DNA of 57,547 bases from an uncultured Anaeromyxobacter sp. (GTDB lineage: Bacteria > Myxococcota > Myxococcia > Myxococcales > Anaeromyxobacteraceae): positions 1 through 57,547 of the forward strand of contig CAIOAK010000167.1 of NCBI GenBank assembly GCA_903855945.1, given 5' to 3'. Position 1 is the first letter of the stretch. Each line of letters starts with the position of its first letter. Under the pieces are notes generated by a model. It did not search any database. It was not told the DNA's origin and worked only from the letters and a program-made list of their open reading frames with translations. This document shows positions 25,498 through 32,365 of the stretch, piece by piece. The position numbers were made by a program, and so were the translations under genes.

Positions 25498-27186
25498 ATG
25501 ATCCGCCCCGACAACGTGCTGGTTTGGGCCACTTTCCTCCCGGTCATCGGTGCCGCTCTCATCCTGGCGCTGATGTCGGTGAGGCACTTCCTCGGCCTGC
25601 CGAAGAGGTTCCTCGATCAGTCCTCCCGCTGGATCACCCTGGTCGCCAGCTTCCTCATGATGGTGACCTCCATCCTGGCCTGGGCCTGGTTCGACCCGAA
25701 GGCGCAGGGCCTGCTCGTCCAGGGCAAGGCCACCGGCGTCCAGATGGTGAACCGGGGGATCTGGATCCGCCCATTCAACGTCGAGTGGTTCGTCGGCGTG
25801 GACGGGCTCTCCATCTCCATGGTGCTCCTCACCGGCCTCATCTCCTTCGTGGCCGCCATCGCCTCCATGCCCTGGTGGCAGGGTGGCGAGAAGGCGATCC
25901 ACATGGCCGGGATGGACGAGGACGACCACGGTCACGGCAACGACGAGCACCACCCGAAGCACTTCTCGGTGCGGATGGTGCCCGGCTACATGATCCTGCT
26001 CCTGCTCCTCATGACCGGCATGATGGGCACCTTCGTCGCGCTGGACATGTTCCTCTTCTACGTCTTCTGGGAGGTCATGCTCCTGCCGATGTACTTCCTC
26101 ATCGGCGTCTGGGGCGGACCGCGCCGGGAATACGCGGCCATCAAGTTCTTCCTCTACACCCTGGCGGGCTCGGTGCTCATGCTGCTCGCCATCATCGCGG
26201 TCTACTACCGCAGCCTGCCGGCGGTGCTCGCCGATGGCACCCTCTCCGCCAAGCACACCTTCAACCTGCTCGAGCTCGCCGCCCAGGGGCGCGCCGGCCA
26301 GTTCGCCACGGCGGTTCCCATCTTCGGCTTCGCCTTCACGAAGATCGTCTTCGTGGCCTTCTTCATCGGGTTTGCCATCAAGATCCCGATGTTCCCGTTC
26401 CACACCTGGTTGCCCGACGCCCACGTCGAGGCCCCCACGCCCATCTCGGTCATCCTGGCCGGCATCCTGCTGAAGATGGGCCCCTACGGCATCCTGCGGT
26501 TCAACTACCCGCTCCTGCCCGACGCCACCGAGTGGGCCGCCAACGGCATCGCCGTCTTCGGCGTCATCAACATCATCTACGCCGCCTACGTGGCGCTGGC
26601 CCAGCGGGACATCAAGAAGCTCGTGGCCTACTCGTCGGTCTCCCACATGGGCTTCACCCTGCTCGGCATGGCCGCCATGACCCCCATGGCCATGTCCGGC
26701 GCGGTGCTCAACATGTTCACCCACGGCATCATCAGCCCGGCACTGTTCCTCCTCGTGGGCGTGATCTACGACCGCGCCCACCACCGCGACATGGAGCGCT
26801 TCGGCGGCCTGGCCAAGGAGCTCCCCGAGTACGCCGGCCTCACCGGTCTCGCCTTCTTCGCCTCCCTCGGCCTCCCCGGCCTGGCGGGCTTCGTGGCCGA
26901 GTTCATGGTGCTGGCGGGCGCCTTCCCGGTCTACCTGACCTTCACGGTCATCTCGGCCACCGCGGTCATCATCACCGCCGCCTACTACCTGTGGGCGATG
27001 CAGCGGGTCTTCCTGGGCAAGCTGAACCAGGCCTACGTCGGCTTCCCGGACGTGAACTGGCGCGAGCGGCTCACCCTCTACCCGCTCGCGGCATTCATGA
27101 TCTTCCTCGGGTTCTACCCGCAGTTCATCCTGCACGCGATCAACCCGGCGCTGCAGATGCTCATCCAGAACCTGCGCCCGGTGTAG
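25498..27186 (+). CDS. nuoM: Complex I subunit NuoM
   Basis: The 562-aa antiporter-like subunit. Signatures are FYVFWEVMLLPMYFLIG (near 184-200, with the essential Glu), KIPMFPFHTWLPDAHVEAPT (near 296-315), SSVSHMGFTLLG (near 378) and NMFTHGI. A hydrophilic loop at about 137-156 is enriched in His and Asp (DDHGHGNDEHHPKH), which most NuoM lack. It precedes nuoN by 18 bp. Confidence 0.95.
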   Translation: MIRPDNVLVWATFLPVIGAALILALMSVRHFLGLPKRFLDQSSRWITLVASFLMMVTSILAWAWFDPKAQGLLVQGKATGVQMVNRGIWIRPFNVEWFVGVDGLSISMVLLTGLISFVAAIASMPWWQGGEKAIHMAGMDEDDHGHGNDEHHPKHFSVRMVPGYMILLLLLMTGMMGTFVALDMFLFYVFWEVMLLPMYFLIGVWGGPRREYAAIKFFLYTLAGSVLMLLAIIAVYYRSLPAVLADGTLSAKHTFNLLELAAQGRAGQFATAVPIFGFAFTKIVFVAFFIGFAIKIPMFPFHTWLPDAHVEAPTPISVILAGILLKMGPYGILRFNYPLLPDATEWAANGIAVFGVINIIYAAYVALAQRDIKKLVAYSSVSHMGFTLLGMAAMTPMAMSGAVLNMFTHGIISPALFLLVGVIYDRAHHRDMERFGGLAKELPEYAGLTGLAFFASLGLPGLAGFVAEFMVLAGAFPVYLTFTVISATAVIITAAYYLWAMQRVFLGKLNQAYVGFPDVNWRERLTLYPLAAFMIFLGFYPQFILHAINPALQMLIQNLRPV

Positions 27187-27204
27187 CGGGGCGGAGATCG
27201 CACG

Positions 27205-28740
27205 ATGGACATCCAGCCTTTCATGGTCGCCGAGAACGTGCGCAGCGCGGGGTGGTTCCGCCCCGAGCTCGTGCTCACGCTCGGCACCCTCGTCCTCTTC
27301 CTGCTCGACCTGCTCTGGCGCAGGAGCGAGGCACGCGCCCGCCTGCTCGGCGGCGCGACGCTCCTCGTGCTGGGCCTGGCCGCCCTGCTCCTCGCGGCCC
27401 AGCCCGGCACGCCCCAGTCCCTCTTCAACGGGATGATCGCCAACGACGCCTTCGCCAGCTTCTTCAAGTGGATCTTCCTGGCGGGCGGCGCGCTGACGGT
27501 CCTCATCGCCGGCCCCTCGAAGGCCTATCCGCCCTCGCGCATCGGCCCCTTCTACGCGCTGCTCGTGTCGATCGTGCTGGGCCTGTTCCTCATGGCGAGC
27601 GCCACCGACCTGCTCATGATCTACATGTCCATCGAGCTCGTCTCGATGGTGAGCTACGTGCTGGCCGGGTACTCCAAGGGCGACCGGAAGGCCAGCGAGG
27701 CCGCCTTGAAGTACGTCATCTTCGGCGGCGTGGCCTCCGGGGCGATGCTCTTCGGCATGAGCTACCTCTACGGCATGCTCGGAACCACGGACATCACCCG
27801 CTTCGCGGACGCCATCGCCCGGGTCCCGGCCACCGTCCCGTACCGCCTGGGGCTCATCCTGGCGGTGGTGCTGGTCTCCTCGGGCGTGGGCTACAAGATC
27901 GCTGCGGTGCCCTGGCACATGTGGGCTCCCGACGTGTACGAGGGCGCCCCCACCCCCTTCACGGCCTTCCTCTCCACCGGCCCCAAGGCTGCCGGCTTCG
28001 CGCTGGCGGCCCGGCTCCTCTGGGGCTCGCTCGACGTGCGCGGCTCCATGGGCGGCCTCTCGGTGGCGGTCGGCAACGTCCCCTGGCCTGCGGTCGTCGG
28101 AGTCCTCTCCGCCGTCACCATGACGCTCGGGAACCTCACGGCCCTCCCGCAGACGAATCTCAAGAGGCTGCTCGCCTACTCCTCCATCGCGCACGCCGGG
28201 TACGCGCTCATGGGGCTCGCCGCCAACTCCTTCGTGGGGACGCAGGCGGTGATGGTCTACATGCTGGCCTACCTGATCATGAACCTGGGGGCCTTCCTGG
28301 CGGTCATCGTGGTGGAGCGCTTCACCGGCTCCCCGTCCATCTTCGAGTTCCGCGGACTGAGCCATCGGGCGCCGCTGGCCGCCGTCTCCATGGCGGTATT
28401 CCTCTTCGCGCTCACGGGGCTCCCGCCCTCCATCGGCTTCACGGGCAAGTACTGGCTCTTCGTGGCCGTGATCGAGCGGTTCCCGGGCGCGGGCGGCACC
28501 TGGTACGCGGCGCTGGCGGTGGTTGCGGCACTCAACACCGCGGTGGCGCTCTACTACTACTCACGCGTCCTGCGGGCGATGTTCTTCGAGGCCCCGCTCA
28601 CCGAGACCCCGGTCTCCTACCCGACGTCCTACAAGTGGCTGCTGGCCGGCTTCGCCGGGGCCACGGTCCTCTTCGGCATCTGGGTCACGCCCATCATGGA
28701 CTGGACCCGCAACTCGCTGGGGATGTTCTACCGCGGCTGA
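27205..28740 (+). CDS. nuoN: Complex I subunit NuoN
   Basis: The 511-aa antiporter-like subunit. Signatures are MIYMSIELVSMVSYVLAGY (near 136-154, with the conserved Glu), GVGYKIAAVPWHMWAPDVYEGAPTP (two stretches near 228-252), AYSSIAHAGYALMGL and FFEAP. It is the last gene of the eleven-gene plus operon. Its 3' end overlaps the convergent PHP phosphatase gene by 13 bp, so no intrinsic terminator fits between them. Confidence 0.95.
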   Translation: MDIQPFMVAENVRSAGWFRPELVLTLGTLVLFLLDLLWRRSEARARLLGGATLLVLGLAALLLAAQPGTPQSLFNGMIANDAFASFFKWIFLAGGALTVLIAGPSKAYPPSRIGPFYALLVSIVLGLFLMASATDLLMIYMSIELVSMVSYVLAGYSKGDRKASEAALKYVIFGGVASGAMLFGMSYLYGMLGTTDITRFADAIARVPATVPYRLGLILAVVLVSSGVGYKIAAVPWHMWAPDVYEGAPTPFTAFLSTGPKAAGFALAARLLWGSLDVRGSMGGLSVAVGNVPWPAVVGVLSAVTMTLGNLTALPQTNLKRLLAYSSIAHAGYALMGLAANSFVGTQAVMVYMLAYLIMNLGAFLAVIVVERFTGSPSIFEFRGLSHRAPLAAVSMAVFLFALTGLPPSIGFTGKYWLFVAVIERFPGAGGTWYAALAVVAALNTAVALYYYSRVLRAMFFEAPLTETPVSYPTSYKWLLAGFAGATVLFGIWVTPIMDWTRNSLGMFYRG

Positions 28741-29621
28741 TCGACGGAGCGCGGCGCACCGGTCGACGGGCGCCGCGCCTCCAGCCGGTCGAGGTCTGCA
28801 AGCGCCATCCTCGAGGTGCCGAGCGCCCTGTCGGGGGCCACGAGCTCCCCGTGGAAATCGGTGCCTGCCGTGCAGACCAGCCCCGCCGCCGTCGCCGCCT
28901 CCCGGTAGCGCGCCGCCTGCTCCGGCGGATGGTCGGGATGAGCCGCCTCGACCCCGTCGAACCCGATGGAGCGGAGCCGCTTGAGCTCCCCGGGCTGCAC
29001 CTTCGAGACGCCCGGGTGGGCCAGCGTGGCCACGCCGCCGGCGTCCCGGATGAGCGCCACCGCATCCTCGACGGAGAGCCGGAAGCGCCCGACGTAGGCC
29101 GGCCTGCCCTCCCCCAGGTAGCGGTCGAAGGCCTCCTTCACGCTGGAGACGACGCCCGCCTGCACCATGGCCCGGGCCACGTGGGGGCGACCGATGGTCT
29201 TGCCGCCGCTGCAGGCGACGATCGCCTCCTCCGTCACCTGGACGCCGTTCTTGGCGAGCAGCTTCACGATCTCGCGCACGCGGCCGCGCCGCTGGTCGGC
29301 GAGCTCGTCCTCGAAGGCGCGGAGCTCCCGGCGGGCGGGATCGATGAAGTGGCCGAGCACGTGGATCTCCCGGGCGCGCGACGTATTCTCGTCGAGGAAG
29401 ACGGAGAGCTCGATGCCGGGAACGAACCGGATGCCGAGCCGTCGCGCCGCCTCGGCAGCCACCCCGAGTCCCGCGACGGTGTCGTGGTCGGTGAGGGCCC
29501 AGGCGACCGTTCCGGCCCGGGCGGCCCGCACGGCCACCTCCGATGGGGGATACTGACCATCGGATGCGGTAGAATGAGTGTGCAGGTCGATGATGTCGAT
29601 GATACGGTGGTCAGGAGCCAT
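28728..29621 (-). CDS. PHP-domain phosphoesterase (RNase AM/YciV-like)
   Basis: The 297-aa protein has the full PHP metal site: DLHTHSTASDG (near residues 11-21), LTDHDTVAGL (near 43-52), the GIEL acidic motif, LAHPGV (near 198) and GTDFHG (near 249). Size and motif order match E. coli YciV/RNase AM and 3',5'-nucleotide bisphosphate phosphatases, which trim short RNAs or pAp. The ATG at 29621 is chosen because the PHP fold starts about ten residues later; an in-frame ATG at 29642 is possible. A TATATG element lies at 29645-29640. Confidence 0.82.
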   Translation of the reverse strand: MAPDHRIIDIIDLHTHSTASDGQYPPSEVAVRAARAGTVAWALTDHDTVAGLGVAAEAARRLGIRFVPGIELSVFLDENTSRAREIHVLGHFIDPARRELRAFEDELADQRRGRVREIVKLLAKNGVQVTEEAIVACSGGKTIGRPHVARAMVQAGVVSSVKEAFDRYLGEGRPAYVGRFRLSVEDAVALIRDAGGVATLAHPGVSKVQPGELKRLRSIGFDGVEAAHPDHPPEQAARYREAATAAGLVCTAGTDFHGELVAPDRALGTSRMALADLDRLEARRPSTGAPRSVDQPR

Positions 29622-29677
29622 TCCGGTGGACACGCCGGTCATATAACCCCCCAGGTTTGGGGTGCTAGGGAGTCCCG
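29622..29677. promoter_or_regulatory. Divergent promoter, PHP phosphatase/Rrf2 regulator
   Basis: A TATA core at 29640-29647 reads TATAAC on the plus strand (29642-29647) and TATATG on the minus strand (29645-29640). It is followed on the plus side by a short inverted repeat, ACCCC and GGGGT arms around 29647-29668, and then GGGAG 5-6 nt before the Rrf2 ATG. The inverted repeat is a candidate operator for the Rrf2 protein itself. Confidence 0.42.
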
Positions 29678-30154
29678 ATGCAGCACGTCCTTCGAATCTC
29701 GCGGAAGATCGACTACGCCATCCGGGCCATGATCCACCTGGCCACCATTCCCGATGGCACCGTGGTCCCCTTCCGGGAGATCGGGAGGAAGATGGGCGTC
29801 CCGGAGGACTTCCTCGCGAAGATCCTGAAAACACTAGTAGATCAGGGCATCGTCCGCTCGACCCGCGGACCGCACGGTGGATATCGCCTGGCCCGTCCGG
29901 CCGACTCCATCACGGTGCTTCAGATCATCGAGGCGGCCGAGGGACCCATCGCCGTGAACGTCTGCCTCGACGAGGATGACGCGTGCAGCCGCCAGCCGAT
30001 CTGCGCGATGTCGGCGGTGTGGCGCGAGGGGCAGGAGCGGATGCTGGACGTCTTCCGCCAGACCACGCTCGCCGTCATCGCCGACCGTCCGGTCCACATC
30101 GACGTTCCCGAGTCGGTATTTCCGGGTACGGCCGTCAACGCCCAGCTCACCTGA
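29678..30154 (+). CDS. Rrf2/IscR-type Fe-S transcription regulator
   Basis: The 158-aa winged-helix regulator. The N-terminal helix-turn-helix region has the family signature KIDYAIRAMIHLA (10-22) and GGYRLARP (67-74). Three cysteines (C96, C103 and C109) fall in the position that binds a 2Fe-2S or 4Fe-4S cluster in IscR and NsrR. It probably senses iron-sulfur status, oxygen or nitric oxide. No isc or suf genes are adjacent. A Shine-Dalgarno GGGAG precedes the ATG. Which Rrf2 subfamily it belongs to cannot be decided here. Confidence 0.85.
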   Translation: MQHVLRISRKIDYAIRAMIHLATIPDGTVVPFREIGRKMGVPEDFLAKILKTLVDQGIVRSTRGPHGGYRLARPADSITVLQIIEAAEGPIAVNVCLDEDDACSRQPICAMSAVWREGQERMLDVFRQTTLAVIADRPVHIDVPESVFPGTAVNAQLT

Positions 30155-30207
30155 GCGCCCTCCATCCCTGATAATCTCAGACCCGGCCCTCCCCGGGACC
30201 TCCTGCC

Positions 30208-31356
30208 ATGCCCAAGAAGCCAACCCCACGGCAGCTGCGCAAGCGCTACCTCTCCCGTCCCCCCGTCGAGCCCATGAGGCTGCGCAAGGGGATGACGGTC
30301 GTGGACCTCGTGGACGTCTACCGCCGGGCCGGCGCCTTCAACGGCGGACGGCTCGCCGAGGGTTGCGACCTCTTCGGTCGGATGATCGACGCCAACGCCA
30401 CCATCGCCCTCACGGTGACCGGGGCCATGGCGCCGGCGGGGGTGGGAGGGGCGATCCAGGCGATGATCGAGGCCGGGTTCGTCGACCTCGTCATCTCGAC
30501 GGGGGCGAACCTCTACCACGACCTCCACTTCGCCCTCGAGCTGCCGGTCGTGCAGGGTCACTTCCAGGTGGACGACCGGGAACTCTACCGGGCCGGGATC
30601 GAGCGCATCTACGACGTCTTCATCACCGAGGATTCGCTCCTCGACACCGACGCCTTCGTGCGGGAGGCGCTCGAGAAGGCCCCTCCTGCCCTGCGCGGGC
30701 GCATCTCCACGGCGCGCCTCCACGACTATCTGGGGCAGCTCGTCCTCCGCCACGCCCCGCTGCCGCAGCGCTCCTGGGTGGCCACGGCGGCCCGGCACGG
30801 GGTGCCGATCTTCACGAGCTCGCCCGGGGACTCGTCGATCGGGATGAACGTGGCCGCCATGAAGCTTCGTGGCGGCGAGACCACCATCGACCCCGACCTC
30901 GACGTGCTCGAGACGACGGCCATCGTCTACGACGCCGACGTGAACGGCGTGGTGATCCTGGGGGGCGGATCGCCCAAGAACTTCTACCTCCAGACCCAGC
31001 CCACCCTCTGGCAGATCCTCGACCTCAACCGGGGCGGCCACGAGTTCATGCTGCAGATCTCCACCGACTCGCCGCAGTGGGGCGGGCTCTCCGGCGCCAC
31101 CCCCAGCGAGGCCATCAGCTGGGGCAAGATCCAGGCGGACATGCTGAAGAACCACGTGGTGGTCTACTCCGACTCCACCATCTCGGCGCCCATCGTCTTC
31201 GCCTACGCCCTCTCCACCCGGAAGCCGCGCAAGCCACGCCGGCTCATGGACCGGCTGGACGGGCTGTACGAGAAGCTGCACCGGGCACACGCGAAGCGTC
31301 ATCCGGGGTCGGATGCGATGCGGGACGTGGGGAAGGCGACGCGGAAGCAGAAGTAA
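30208..31356 (+). CDS. Deoxyhypusine synthase family enzyme (possible homospermidine synthase)
   Basis: The 382-aa protein has the NAD-dependent deoxyhypusine synthase fold. The catalytic lysine context ISWGKIQ is present (Lys near residue 307), as are the NAD-site motifs VISTGANLYHDLHFA (near 91-105) and VVILGGGSPKNF (near 248-259), and TDSPQWGGLSGATPSEA. Bacteria lack eIF5A, and bacterial family members characterised so far include homospermidine synthases; others have no assigned role. A lysine/arginine-rich N-terminus and C-terminus flank the fold. It follows the Rrf2 gene by 53 bp and may have its own promoter (TAATCT near 30171-30176). Confidence 0.82.
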   Translation: MPKKPTPRQLRKRYLSRPPVEPMRLRKGMTVVDLVDVYRRAGAFNGGRLAEGCDLFGRMIDANATIALTVTGAMAPAGVGGAIQAMIEAGFVDLVISTGANLYHDLHFALELPVVQGHFQVDDRELYRAGIERIYDVFITEDSLLDTDAFVREALEKAPPALRGRISTARLHDYLGQLVLRHAPLPQRSWVATAARHGVPIFTSSPGDSSIGMNVAAMKLRGGETTIDPDLDVLETTAIVYDADVNGVVILGGGSPKNFYLQTQPTLWQILDLNRGGHEFMLQISTDSPQWGGLSGATPSEAISWGKIQADMLKNHVVVYSDSTISAPIVFAYALSTRKPRKPRRLMDRLDGLYEKLHRAHAKRHPGSDAMRDVGKATRKQK

Positions 31357-31415
31357 CGCCGCGCCCCGTGGTCGTCTTGGACAGGCCGCATCGGGCGACG
31401 CGCTCGGCGGCCGCC

Positions 31416-31446
31416 GATCGGATGCCCGCATCCGAAAAGTTCATCC
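31416..31446 (+). repeat. 31-bp direct repeat, left copy (with internal palindrome)
   Basis: This segment matches 37075-37105 at 29 of 31 positions in the same orientation. It contains the palindrome TCGGATGCCCGCATCCGA (6-bp GGATGC/GCATCC core stem). It overlaps the truncated end of the group II intron remnant. Confidence 0.8.
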
Positions 31447-31983
31447 CCTCCACGGGGTCCCGTCGGGACGGTTCCCCCGCTTCATCGGTACTGTGAGAGG
31501 CTCCGACTTCCTGCCGCCCTTCCCGCCGCGCTTCGTTTCCTTCGCTCGGCGGTTACCGGCGTCGCTCCGTTGTTCGCTCTCGCGGGGGTCGAGCTCACCG
31601 TCCGCGAGCCAGGGCGTCTACGGGTCGCCCATCCGTTCACCGCTGGAGACGGCAGGATCTCCCAGGTTCCTGGGGGTCCCCCTGTACGTTCGCTGCGTCC
31701 TCAGGCCCCGGCCGGACCTCGGCGCCTCGCATGACGGCGCTCCGGTGCTGCGTCCGTCCCAGGTGAAGACGTCCGCTCCAGCGATCAGTTCGTTTCGAGG
31801 CTCCATCACGCGGCTTCCGCACTCCCTGTGTACGCTTCGCAGCCGGGGTCACCCCCGGACCACGCAACACTCGGTTCCGGCTGGTTGCTGGCCTTTGCCG
31901 GGCAGGGTTACGTCCTGCTGGGACCCACTGAAGGTTTCCATCGGCTACATGACTTCCTCCTTCTCCAGGCTTGCCTGGCGCAC
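31441..31983 (-). mobile_element. Group II intron remnant (5' ribozyme part and aborted ORF start)
   Basis: On the minus strand the segment opens with GTGCGCC, the 5' boundary typical of bacterial group II introns, followed at once by a CCAGGC/GCCTGG hairpin and about 500 nt of domain I-III-like, stem-rich sequence. Near the other end is an ATG (31485) opening MKRGNRPDGTPWRG and stopping at TGA 31443-31441; this resembles the first codons of intron-encoded reverse transcriptases. I find no RT domains, domain V or domain VI, so it is a 3'-truncated, immobile remnant. It interrupts the lipoprotein gene. The rest of 31357-31440 holds nothing else but the repeat. Confidence 0.6.
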
Positions 31984-32356
31984 CACCCGATGAACTGACC
32001 GTGACGTCGGCCGCGTCGCCGGCGAGAAGGACGAAGAGGGGCGGCTTCGTCTGGGAGACGTACACCCCCGGCTTCCGGCTCGTGAACCGGACCGCCTGCG
32101 CCGTCGCGGCCACCTCCCCCTGCCAGGTCCTGTCCGGCATGAGCATCGGGGTGGCGGTGGCGGGCCCCTCCTTCGGCCCGGCCCCGACCTCGTCCTCGTC
32201 GAACGCGGCGGCCCGAAACTCGTGGTCCTGCACCTGGAGGACGATCTCGCCGAGGGGCGTCGCCTTCTTGCTCACGTCTGCCGTCCAGCCCGCGCAGGAG
32301 GAGAGGAGTACGGCGGCGGCGGGGAGGGGCGAGGAAACGAACGCGCGCGCCGGCAT
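31984..32356 (-). pseudogene. Truncated lipoprotein gene, paralogue of the 36415 gene
   Basis: The gene begins MPARAFVSSPL with a lipobox (LLSSC, Cys near residue 21). It then matches the intact 212-aa protein at 36415-37053 in two blocks: GEIVLQVQDHEFRAAAFDEDEV against GEIVFYVNEFAYRAASFDDTEV, and AQAVRFTSRKPGVY...PPLFVLLAGDAA against AQAVKFTSKVAGRY...PPLTVVLHGEAA. About 70 residues between the blocks are missing. The 3' end is cut by the intron remnant; the open frame continues to 31637 only through intron sequence. It starts 9 bp after the kinase stop and was probably the third gene of a sigma-kinase-lipoprotein operon. Confidence 0.7.
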
Positions 32357-32365
32357 GGGCCCCCG

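Noticed and set aside
23056-28365. A 1769-codon open frame antisense to nuoL, nuoM and nuoN
   Set aside because: The composition is His/Glu/Arg/Gly-rich with no domain, and the sense strand holds three full subunits. It is a shadow frame.
31313-31993. A 226-codon plus-strand frame in the intron remnant region
   Set aside because: It is antisense to the group II intron remnant and has the composition of similar spurious proteins annotated over such introns. No signal, domain or ribosome site was seen.
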